In this document: in pieces, positions 1 through 4,169 of the stretch | How positions within the stretch are numbered: the stretch's first letter is position 1 | How the letters are laid out: the number at the start of each line of letters is the position of its first letter | Assembly (NCBI GenBank): GCA_013003515.1 | Contig: JABDIW010000286.1 | Coordinates: 1-5,007, forward strand | Origin: Acidimicrobiia bacterium | GTDB lineage: Bacteria; Actinomycetota; Acidimicrobiia; Spongiisociales; UBA5794 | DNA: 5,007 nucleotides | Direction: 5' to 3' | Notes under the pieces: model-generated | Told to the model about the DNA's origin: nothing | The model's database searches: none | What the model saw: the letters and a program-made list of their open reading frames with translations, nothing else | Program-made: the position numbers and the translations under genes

Positions 1-445
1 TCTCCTCGTCCTCTGCGGTGAACCCACCGTCCTTCTCGGTCAAGTACAGGTTGCCGTACACGGCGTCGCCGACTCTCACCGGCAAGCCGAGAAACGAGGA
101 CATGGCGGGGTGGTTGGCGGGAAACCCAACGGAGTCCTTGTGGGACGCGAGATCGTCGAGCCGCATCACTTCCTCGGTGCGAGTGATGGTGCCCAGGAGG
201 CCCCGCCCGTGGGGCGGGGAACCGATCGTCTCGGCTGTGTCGGCGTCTATCCCCGCATGGAGGAACTCGACGAGGCCACCGTGCTCGCCGATGACACCCA
301 GCGCCCCGTAGCGGGCTCCGGTCAGCTGCATCCCCGCCTCGACCGTGGTGAACAGCACCGAGGTGAGGTCGGTTTGGGAAGCCACCGCAGCCGCCTGGAC
401 GGCGATCTCGGCGAGCGTGGTTGTGGGTGAGGGGTCCTTCGACAC
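1..445 (-). CDS. GAF-domain sensor histidine kinase, DevS/DosS type (N-terminal part)
   Basis: The minus-strand frame is open from a GTG at 445 to the window edge, giving 148 residues with no stop. Residues about 12-146 form a GAF domain of the kind found in DevS/DosS redox and hypoxia sensor kinases. Visible signatures are LTGARYGALGV (41-51), the GRGLLG turn (80-85), VGFPANHPAM (106-115), SFLGLPVRV (117-125) and GNLYLTEK (131-138). In known relatives this GAF binds heme or senses redox state, and a second GAF plus HisKA_3 and HATPase domains follow; those parts would lie outside the window. His112 in NHPAM is the candidate heme ligand by analogy with DosS (His149, from memory). The domain starts almost at the N-terminus, whereas mycobacterial DosS has a longer leader. 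The divergent neighbour is a DevR-like regulator, its likely phosphotransfer partner. GTG 445 is chosen because homology begins just after it and a -10-like hexamer lies 7 nt upstream. Kinase activity itself is inferred, since no catalytic domain is visible. Confidence 0.88.
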   Translation of the reverse strand, partial: MSKDPSPTTTLAEIAVQAAAVASQTDLTSVLFTTVEAGMQLTGARYGALGVIGEHGGLVEFLHAGIDADTAETIGSPPHGRGLLGTITRTEEVMRLDDLASHKDSVGFPANHPAMSSFLGLPVRVGDAVYGNLYLTEKDGGFTAEDEE

Positions 446-452
446 GTGCGAG

Positions 453-480
453 ACCCTACCGGTGCGGGGTCGTAAGTCAT
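453..480 (-). promoter_or_regulatory. Candidate leaderless promoter of the sensor kinase gene
   Basis: Read on the minus strand, ATGACT (480-475, 4 of 6 matches to TTGACA) is followed after 16 bp by TAGGGT (458-453, fits TAnnnT). The -10 hexamer ends 7 nt before the GTG at 445, so transcription would begin at or near the start codon, giving a leaderless mRNA, which is common in Actinobacteria. This rests on motif spacing only. Confidence 0.4.
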
Positions 481-526
481 CTCCGGTACAGGATTCCGGC
501 GTCCCGTAACTGTGGCCGAATCGGGT

Positions 527-532
527 TAGTTT
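527..532 (+). promoter_or_regulatory. Candidate -10 element of the regulator operon
   Basis: TAGTTT lies 8 nt upstream of the ATG at 541, which would place the transcription start at or next to the start codon (leaderless). No convincing -35 is seen 16-18 bp upstream, where the sequence is around CCCGTAAC (503-510); an activator could substitute for it. A G-run at 533-537 could alternatively act as a poor ribosome site. Confidence 0.3.
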
Positions 533-540
533 GGGGGTGC

Positions 541-1227
541 ATGGCTGCCAAGCAGAAACGTCACAAGGTGCTGCTCGTCGACGACCACGAGGTGGTTCGG
601 CGCGGTGTCGCCGATCTCATCAACGGCCAGGACGACCTGACCGTTGCCGGAGAAGCCGGGTCGGTCGATGAGGCCATCCGCCGGGTTGGCTATGACGAGC
701 CCGACGTCGTGGTGCTGGACGTGCGGCTGCCCGACGGAAGCGGTGTCGAGGCGTGCCGGGAGATCCGCTCCCGCTGGCCCGAGGTCCGCGTGCTCATGCT
801 CACGTCCTACGCAGACGAAGAGGCGCTGATCGCATCGATCATGGCGGGAGCGTCCGGGTATGTTCTCAAGAAGATCGACTCCACCGATCTGGTGCGATCG
901 ATCCGCAAGGTGGCCGAGGGCGAGAGCCTCCTCGACCCCTCCATGACAGAGCGGCTGTTCTCCAAGATCCGCGGCGACGAGCCCGAGGACCCGCTCCTTG
1001 CCAGGCTGTCTCCTCAGGAGACCAAGATCCTCGACCTGATCGCCGAAGGCCGCACCAACCGCGAGATCGCCGAGGAGCTGTTCCTCGCCGAGAAGACCGT
1101 CAAGAACTACGTGTCGAACCTTCTCGCCAAGCTCGAGATGAACCGCCGTAGCGAGGCGGCTGCGTATGCGGCCCGGCTGGCCGCCAAGCGCGAACAGAAG
1201 TATCCCCCGGAGGAGTGGGAGGACTGA
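541..1227 (+). CDS. devR: DevR/DosR-like NarL-family response regulator
   Basis: This is a 228-residue two-domain transcription factor. The receiver domain (about 9-125) has the acidic pair D14-D15, phospho-acceptor D60 in VVLDVRLPDGSG, T88 and K110 in YVLKK, so it should accept phosphate. The C-terminal LuxR/NarL helix-turn-helix (about 153-213) reads LSPQET, then GRTNREIAEELFLAEKTVKN and YVSNLLAKL. FLAEKTVKNYVS is very close to the recognition helix of mycobacterial DosR, with K185, K188 and N189 at the DNA-contact positions. DosR-type regulators activate dormancy genes under hypoxia, NO or CO. The frame stays open 40 codons upstream (TTG 421), but that stretch shows no homology and overlaps the divergent kinase gene. 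ATG 541 begins just before the receiver domain. The stop overlaps the next ATG by one base (TGATG), indicating translational coupling. The divergent GAF kinase is the presumed partner. Family assignment is firm; strict orthology with devR is not proven. Confidence 0.92.
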   Translation: MAAKQKRHKVLLVDDHEVVRRGVADLINGQDDLTVAGEAGSVDEAIRRVGYDEPDVVVLDVRLPDGSGVEACREIRSRWPEVRVLMLTSYADEEALIASIMAGASGYVLKKIDSTDLVRSIRKVAEGESLLDPSMTERLFSKIRGDEPEDPLLARLSPQETKILDLIAEGRTNREIAEELFLAEKTVKNYVSNLLAKLEMNRRSEAAAYAARLAAKREQKYPPEEWED

Positions 1228-1667
1228 TGCTGATCATCTGCGCCGTCGACGGATCAACGACCTCGATGGCGGCTCTGGAGCGAGCCAATCGTCTCGCTTC
1301 GTGGCTGGATGCCGAGCTCGAGGTGGTCTACGTCTCTCACCTCCCTCCGATCGTTCTTGCGGCAGCCGAGCATGCGCCGCTCCAGCTCGACGAACTGGGT
1401 GAGTTCGATCGCCGCGAGGTGTGGCGGCTCGTCGATGAGACGCTGGAGACCCAGCCGCAGACGCGTGGTGGCGTGACCAAGGTCGACCTGGAGGGATACC
1501 CGCCGGACGTGATCGCCGAGTATTCGGAGAAGCGTGAAGCCGATCTCGTTGTCGTCGGATCCCGGGGCAGGGGAGCGCTTGCCTCGCTGGTCCTGGGGAG
1601 CACGAGCCAGCGCTTGCTCCACCTGACACCGTGTGACGTTTTGATCGTGAAGGGAGGCCACGAATGA
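1227..1667 (+). CDS. Universal stress protein (UspA family), ATP-binding type
   Basis: This is a single-domain USP of 146 residues, the usual family size. It starts with the beta-1 strand MLIICAVDGS, with D8 at the adenine-pocket position. It carries the nucleotide motif G-2x-G-9x-G-S/T as G111-S-R-G114...G124-S125-T126, followed by the terminal strand CDVLIVK (136-142). This marks the ATP-binding subclass, as in Rv2623 of M. tuberculosis, a DosR-regulon USP that influences growth arrest. It is cytosolic, with no signal peptide. ATG 1227 overlaps the regulator's TGA by one base. GGAGGAG (1209-1215) lies 11 nt upstream within the previous gene. A start four codons earlier (GTG 1215) is possible but would extend ahead of the canonical first strand. 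The position between the response regulator and the CBS-BON protein implies co-expression and a stress or energy-sensing role; the exact function is inferred. Confidence 0.93.
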   Translation: MLIICAVDGSTTSMAALERANRLASWLDAELEVVYVSHLPPIVLAAAEHAPLQLDELGEFDRREVWRLVDETLETQPQTRGGVTKVDLEGYPPDVIAEYSEKREADLVVVGSRGRGALASLVLGSTSQRLLHLTPCDVLIVKGGHE

Positions 1668-2317
1668 GGGCCGTCGACATCATGTCGAAAGGGGTCGTGA
1701 CCGTGACCCCCGAGGAGACCTTGAAGGCCGCGGCGCGGCTGATGATCGGAGAGGGCGTCTCCGGCCTCCCGGTCGTCGATGGAGCCGGAGCCGTGGTCGG
1801 GATCATCACCGAGGCCGACTTCCTCGCCAAGGAAGCGAGCCGGGGCCGGACCCGTTATCGCCGTCTGCTCGACACGATCTTCGGAGAAGAAGAGATCGTC
1901 AAGGCAGAGCTCGTCTCGGAGGCGATGACCCCGGATCCGATCACCATCGACCCCCATGCCCGGGTTTCCGAGGCGGCGCGCATCATGGACGAGAACAAGG
2001 TGAAGCGTCTCCCCGTTGTCGACACCGCGGGGAAGCTCTTGGGGATCGTCTCGCGCGCAGACGTGGTGGGGGCGTTCATCCGACCCGACGAGGTCATCGA
2101 GGCTCAGCTCCGTCAGGACGTGATTCGCCGCATCCTGATGATCGACGACAAGGAGCTCGCCGTCTCCGTGAAGGACGGCATCGTGATGGTCGGAGGGACG
2201 GTGCCCACCAAGACCGACGCCCGGCTTCTCGAGGAACTGGCCGCTCGTCTCGAGGGCGTGATTCGGGTGGATGCCGACCTCTCCTGGCGAGTCGACGACA
2301 CCATCGCTCCCGGCTGA
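1664..2317 (+). CDS. Two-CBS-domain protein with C-terminal BON domain
   Basis: This is a 217-residue cytosolic protein with three modules. CBS1 (about 1-58) contains VTVTPEETLKAAARLM, GLPVVD (34-39) and VVGIITEADF. CBS2 (about 81-140) contains AMTPDPITIDPHARVSEAAR, RLPVVD (115-120) and LLGIVSRADVV. A BON domain (about 145-212) has VSVKDGIVMVGGTVPTKTDA and ends VDADLSWRV. Paired CBS domains form a Bateman module that binds adenosine nucleotides. BON is a small alpha/beta module often tied to phospholipid or surface association, though this protein has no signal peptide. The CBS pair resembles Rv2626c (Hrp1), a strongly DosR-induced protein of M. tuberculosis, which lacks BON. The ATG overlaps the USP stop by 4 nt (ATGA), with a strong AAGGGAGG (1650-1657) at 6 nt spacing, so translation is coupled. 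A charged linker (59-80) separates the CBS domains. The ligand and partner cannot be read from sequence. Confidence 0.93.
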   Translation: MRAVDIMSKGVVTVTPEETLKAAARLMIGEGVSGLPVVDGAGAVVGIITEADFLAKEASRGRTRYRRLLDTIFGEEEIVKAELVSEAMTPDPITIDPHARVSEAARIMDENKVKRLPVVDTAGKLLGIVSRADVVGAFIRPDEVIEAQLRQDVIRRILMIDDKELAVSVKDGIVMVGGTVPTKTDARLLEELAARLEGVIRVDADLSWRVDDTIAPG

Positions 2318-2344
2318 GCCCAACCGCCGCTATCAGCACCGTCT

Positions 2345-2372
2345 GTGGTATTTCGGCCACATGGAGTGGTAT
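2345..2372 (+). repeat. 7-bp direct repeat GTGGTAT, 21 bp apart
   Basis: GTGGTAT occurs at 2345-2351 and again at 2366-2372, start to start 21 bp, about two helical turns. Both copies lie just upstream of the candidate promoter of the WhiB gene, on one DNA face. This is where an activator dimer or tandem operator would sit. It is short enough that chance cannot be excluded. Confidence 0.4.
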
Positions 2373-2383
2373 CTTTCCGAAAT
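2350..2383. repeat. Inverted repeat ATTTCGG / CCGAAAT upstream of whiB-like gene
   Basis: ATTTCGG (2350-2356) is perfectly complementary to CCGAAAT (2377-2383), 20 nt apart, with a nested CCAC/GTGG pair (2357-2360 and 2366-2369). The right arm runs into a second small symmetry, CCGA-AA-TCGG (2377-2386). It overlaps the presumed -35 region, so it could be an operator or a structured element. No U-tract follows, arguing against an intrinsic terminator for the upstream operon. Confidence 0.5.
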
Positions 2384-2403
2384 CGGGAACATTTCCCTAT
2401 GAC
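2375..2403 (+). promoter_or_regulatory. Candidate promoter of the WhiB-like gene
   Basis: TTCCGA (2375-2380, 3 of 6 matches to TTGACA) and TATGAC (2398-2403, 4 of 6 matches to TATAAT) are separated by 17 bp. Transcription would start near 2410, downstream of the GTG at 2406, which favours translation from GTG 2448 with a leader of about 38 nt. The weak -35 overlaps the inverted repeat, consistent with regulated use. Confidence 0.4.
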
Positions 2404-2432
2404 CGGTGCGTTACTGGGTGTTCAATGATCTC

Positions 2433-2438
2433 GAGGAG
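2433..2438 (+). promoter_or_regulatory. Ribosome binding site choosing the WhiB start
   Basis: GAGGAG lies 9 nt before GTG 2448. The alternative upstream GTG at 2406 has no comparable purine stretch before it, so this site favours the shorter 92-residue protein. Confidence 0.5.
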
Positions 2439-2447
2439 AGAGCGCGA

Positions 2448-2726
2448 GTGACACCATTTGATCAGTTGATGTGGGAGCCCGAGGAGGGTTGGCGTCAAGA
2501 CGCCGCCTGCCTTGGTGCCGAGGCCGACCTGTTCTTCCCCGTTTCGGAGGAATCGGACGAGACCGCCCGCGCCAAGTCGATCTGCGAGGTGTGCCCGGTA
2601 CGTGACGAGTGCCTGCAGTACGCCTTCAGCACCAAGCAGACCGAGGGCGTGTGGGGTGGCATGACCGGCTCCGAGCGCCGTCGGTTCGTCCGTCGCGAGC
2701 GCGAGAAGCGCCGCCGCGCCGGCTAG
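2448..2726 (+). CDS. WhiB-family Fe-S transcriptional regulator
   Basis: This is a small 92-residue WhiB-like protein. It has the four cluster-binding cysteines C21, C46, C49 and C55 (C-x24-C-x2-C-x5-C), preceded by WRQDAAC and followed by ECLQYAF. It also has the family beta-turn GVWGGM (67-72) and a basic C-terminal tail (RRRFVRREREKRRRAG) for DNA contact. WhiB proteins bind a [4Fe-4S] cluster that responds to O2 or NO, and generally act through the sigma factor's region 4. The compact size and FFPV segment resemble WhiB1/WhiB2-like members more than the longer WhiB3/7, but the subclass is uncertain. GTG 2448 is preferred because of the GAGGAG 9 nt upstream. GTG 2406 (14 codons longer) and ATG 2469 are alternatives, and all retain the cysteines. 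The gene stands alone downstream of the Dos-like operon, with its own upstream repeats and candidate promoter. A functional link to the sensor locus is inferred from proximity and a shared redox theme. Confidence 0.93.
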   Translation: MTPFDQLMWEPEEGWRQDAACLGAEADLFFPVSEESDETARAKSICEVCPVRDECLQYAFSTKQTEGVWGGMTGSERRRFVRREREKRRRAG

Positions 2727-2737
2727 GCCGTTGTCAG

Positions 2738-2750
2738 CGGCGCGGCGCCG
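2738..2750. terminator. Small GC hairpin between convergent genes
   Basis: CGGCG (2738-2742), a CGG loop and CGCCG (2746-2750) can pair as a 5-bp GC stem in the 54-bp gap between the converging WhiB and cyclophilin genes. There is no T-run on either side, so it is at best a weak or factor-assisted terminator. In such GC-rich DNA a hairpin this short may be chance. Confidence 0.25.
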
Positions 2751-2780
2751 AACGCCACGCCGAACCGCACCCGTTCCCGG

Positions 2781-3290
2781 CTACGCCTCTGTGATCGTCA
2801 CCGACTCGATCACGCAGTCGCTGGTGGGCCGGTCGGCAGCTCCCGTCGGAGTTCCGGCGATGGCGTCGACCGCATCCAACCCGCTCGTCACCTGACCGAA
2901 GATCGTGTACTGGTGGGGGAGCCCGTAGTCGGCGTGCATGATGAAGAACTGGCTGCCGTTGGTGTTGGGGCCGGCGTTGGCCATGGCCACCGTTCCGCGG
3001 CTGTAGGTGCCGGGACCGTCCACCTCGTCGCGGAACTTGTACCCGGGACCGCCGCGACCGGTTCCGGTCGGGTCACCGCCCTGGATCATGAAGCCAGGGA
3101 TGACGCGGTGGAAGATGACGCCGTCATAGAAGCCATCGCGGGCGAGGAACACGAAGTTGTTCACGGCCACCGGTGAGCTGGAGGCGTCGAGGTCGATGAC
3201 GATCTCGCCCTGGTTGGTGGCGAGCGTGGCCGTGTAGGTCTTGTCCAGATCGATCGTCAGATCGGGCTGGGCCGGGTACTGCTTGGTCAT
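2781..3290 (-). CDS. Cyclophilin-type peptidyl-prolyl cis-trans isomerase
   Basis: This is a complete 169-residue single-domain cyclophilin that catalyses cis-trans isomerisation of X-Pro bonds during protein folding. It has no signal peptide or membrane segment, so it is cytosolic. Core motifs are present: NNFVFLARDGFYDG (44-57), FHRVIPGFMIQGGDPTGTG (60-78) and VAMANAGPNTNGSQFFI (101-117). Catalytic-site equivalents of human CypA R55, F60, M61, Q63, N102 and F113 are R62, F67, M68, Q70, N105 and F116. The loop holding the human Trp121 and His126 is changed (YGLPHQYTIFG), which is common in bacteria and predicts low cyclosporin affinity. The N-terminal 20 residues before the first core strand are an extension typical of actinobacterial short cyclophilins. 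ATG 3290 has AGGAG (3299-3295) only 4 nt upstream. The gene converges on the WhiB gene and diverges from the membrane-protein gene. Confidence 0.97.
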   Translation of the reverse strand: MTKQYPAQPDLTIDLDKTYTATLATNQGEIVIDLDASSSPVAVNNFVFLARDGFYDGVIFHRVIPGFMIQGGDPTGTGRGGPGYKFRDEVDGPGTYSRGTVAMANAGPNTNGSQFFIMHADYGLPHQYTIFGQVTSGLDAVDAIAGTPTGAADRPTSDCVIESVTITEA

Positions 3291-3304
3291 GGGACTCCTG
3301 AGAC

Positions 3305-3317
3305 GGGTGGCCCACCC
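3305..3317. repeat. 13-bp palindrome GGGTGGcCCACCC in cyclophilin promoter region
   Basis: GGGTGG (3305-3310), a central C, and CCACCC (3312-3317) form a perfect odd palindrome. On the minus strand it overlaps TAGGGT (3319-3314), the same hexamer proposed as the -10 of the sensor kinase gene, here 23 nt before the cyclophilin ATG. A protein bound here would cover the promoter. No good -35 is seen, so the promoter part is tentative. Confidence 0.4.
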
Positions 3318-3351
3318 TAAATCCTCCCGGTGGCCGAACCATCACGCACCG

Positions 3352-3371
3352 ATAGGGGAACCCGGCCCTAT
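3352..3371. repeat. Stem-loop ATAGGG / CCCTAT
   Basis: ATAGGG (3352-3357) and CCCTAT (3366-3371) are perfectly complementary across an 8-nt loop. The element lies in the 225-bp divergent spacer between the cyclophilin and membrane-protein genes. With no T-run and no gene ending here, an operator or leader structure is likelier than a terminator. Confidence 0.4.
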
Positions 3372-3379
3372 GTGGGGGC

Positions 3380-3407
3380 CGCTGTAGGGCGGACGCTGTC
3401 GGTAGGA
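3380..3407 (+). repeat. Imperfect 14-bp tandem repeat
   Basis: Two adjacent 14-bp units, CGCTGTAGGGCGGA (3380-3393) and CGCTGTCGGTAGGA (3394-3407), agree at 11 of 14 positions. Tandem 14-bp spacing is not a whole number of helical turns. This may be a remnant duplication or a double binding site upstream of the membrane-protein gene. Confidence 0.45.
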
Positions 3408-3419
3408 CAGAAGCATGCC

Positions 3420-3432
3420 GGTGGGGCCCACC
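3420..3432. repeat. 13-bp palindrome GGTGGGgCCCACC
   Basis: GGTGGG (3420-3425), a central G, and CCCACC (3427-3432) are perfectly symmetric. It resembles the palindrome at 3305-3317 in size and composition, sharing GGTGG and CCCACC arms, and lies 84 nt before the rightward start codon. The pair may be two operators of one regulator serving both divergent genes. Confidence 0.4.
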
Positions 3433-3498
3433 CGTCGGTCACAGAGGGCATTGTCGGGAGCCCTTCTCTGGCCTGTGGCCCGGCCCCGTCGACGCTCC

Positions 3499-3509
3499 AA
3501 GGAAGGGAG
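3499..3509 (+). promoter_or_regulatory. Purine-rich ribosome binding site fixing the start at 3516
   Basis: AAGGAAGGGAG sits 6 nt before ATG 3516, a strong Shine-Dalgarno match. The frame stays open back to 3330, but no comparable site precedes that earlier start, so ATG 3516 is taken as the true start. Confidence 0.7.
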
Positions 3510-3515
3510 AGGGGC

Positions 3516-4139
3516 ATGCAGGTCACAGATCGACGAGTAGAGACTGAGATCCCTGGTATCGAGCCGCCGCGGCGGTCACGGATCGGCATCGTGGTACTCG
3601 TGGTCGTTCTGGTTGCCGCATCGATCGGTGGTGCGGTGTGGATCCTCAACGACGAGGAGCGGACGGCAATCGATGTCGTCCAGGACCTGGCGACCGCGAT
3701 GCGCGAAGACAACACTGCGCTGCTCCAGGAAGTGTTCGGGGTCAGCAACTCCTTCATCGAATGGCAGATCGCGCTCGAGTTGTACCCCGAGTTCACCGAC
3801 TGCTCAGAGCTGCCGCTGTCCACTGGAGGCACCCGGGTCGGGTGCGCAGTGACCTACGACATCAATGGGTTCTATCCCAAGGTGCTGGGCAGGGGGATGA
3901 CCACGACGATCAGCGGCGTGGTGGGAGACGACGGGTACCTCACGGGAACCAGCTTCCCGCCACCCGCCGGCCTGCTTGGCATCGAGTCCGAGCTTCGGAC
4001 CTGGGTACAGGAGGTTCATCCCGAACTCGAGGACCAGCTGTACGGATCTCCTGGCTTCTTCGGAATCAAGATGACCCGTGAGAGCGGCGAGCTGCGTATG
4101 CAGCTGCTCGACGAGTTCATGGCGTCTCGCCAGGGGTGA
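3516..4139 (+). CDS. Single-pass membrane-anchored protein of unknown function
   Basis: I do not recognise a specific family. The 207-residue product has a short cytoplasmic N-terminus with RRSR (19-22), then one transmembrane helix (about 23-44, GIVVLVVVLVAASIGGAVWI). By the positive-inside rule, an extracytoplasmic domain of about 160 residues follows. That domain starts with a helix (ERTAIDVVQDLATAMREDN), then holds C96 and C110, which could form a disulfide, and beta-rich stretches (VGCAVTYDINGFY and TTTISGVVGDDGYLTGTSF). A start helix followed by a curved sheet around a pocket is reminiscent of NTF2-like/SnoaL-like folds, but this is a guess from pattern, not motif. ATG 3516 is preferred to the open extension at 3330 because of the strong AAGGAAGGGAG and because the TM helix then falls near the N-terminus. 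A lipoprotein gene starts 30 bp downstream on the same strand, so the two are probably co-transcribed and act at the cell surface. Confidence 0.8.
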   Translation: MQVTDRRVETEIPGIEPPRRSRIGIVVLVVVLVAASIGGAVWILNDEERTAIDVVQDLATAMREDNTALLQEVFGVSNSFIEWQIALELYPEFTDCSELPLSTGGTRVGCAVTYDINGFYPKVLGRGMTTTISGVVGDDGYLTGTSFPPPAGLLGIESELRTWVQEVHPELEDQLYGSPGFFGIKMTRESGELRMQLLDEFMASRQG

Positions 4140-4169
4140 CCGAACTTGTGTAGGGACCAGGGCTCACCC

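Noticed and set aside
18..430. Plus-strand open frames in the first 430 bases
   Set aside because: The opposite strand encodes a clear DevS-type GAF domain over the same bases, and the plus frames have no family features.
491..506. Possible DosR-box-like palindrome between the kinase and regulator genes
   Set aside because: Only the GGGAC half (minus strand) fits the mycobacterial consensus; the other half and the spacing do not match.
421..540. 40-codon N-terminal extension of the response regulator from TTG 421
   Set aside because: The extension overlaps the divergent kinase gene and its promoter, lacks homology, and receiver domains normally begin near the ATG at 541.
1337..2323. Long minus-strand open frame (328 codons) opposite the USP and CBS-BON genes
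   Set aside because: It is antisense to two well-supported domain proteins, shows no recognisable motif, and long antisense frames are expected in GC-rich coding DNA.
2318..2344. Terminator after the CBS-BON gene
   Set aside because: Only 4-bp pairings and no T-run are visible, so no terminator can be supported.
3330..3515. 62-codon N-terminal extension of the membrane protein
   Set aside because: It has no ribosome site, runs through palindromes and tandem repeats, and would place the TM helix implausibly far in; ATG 3516 has a strong ribosome site.
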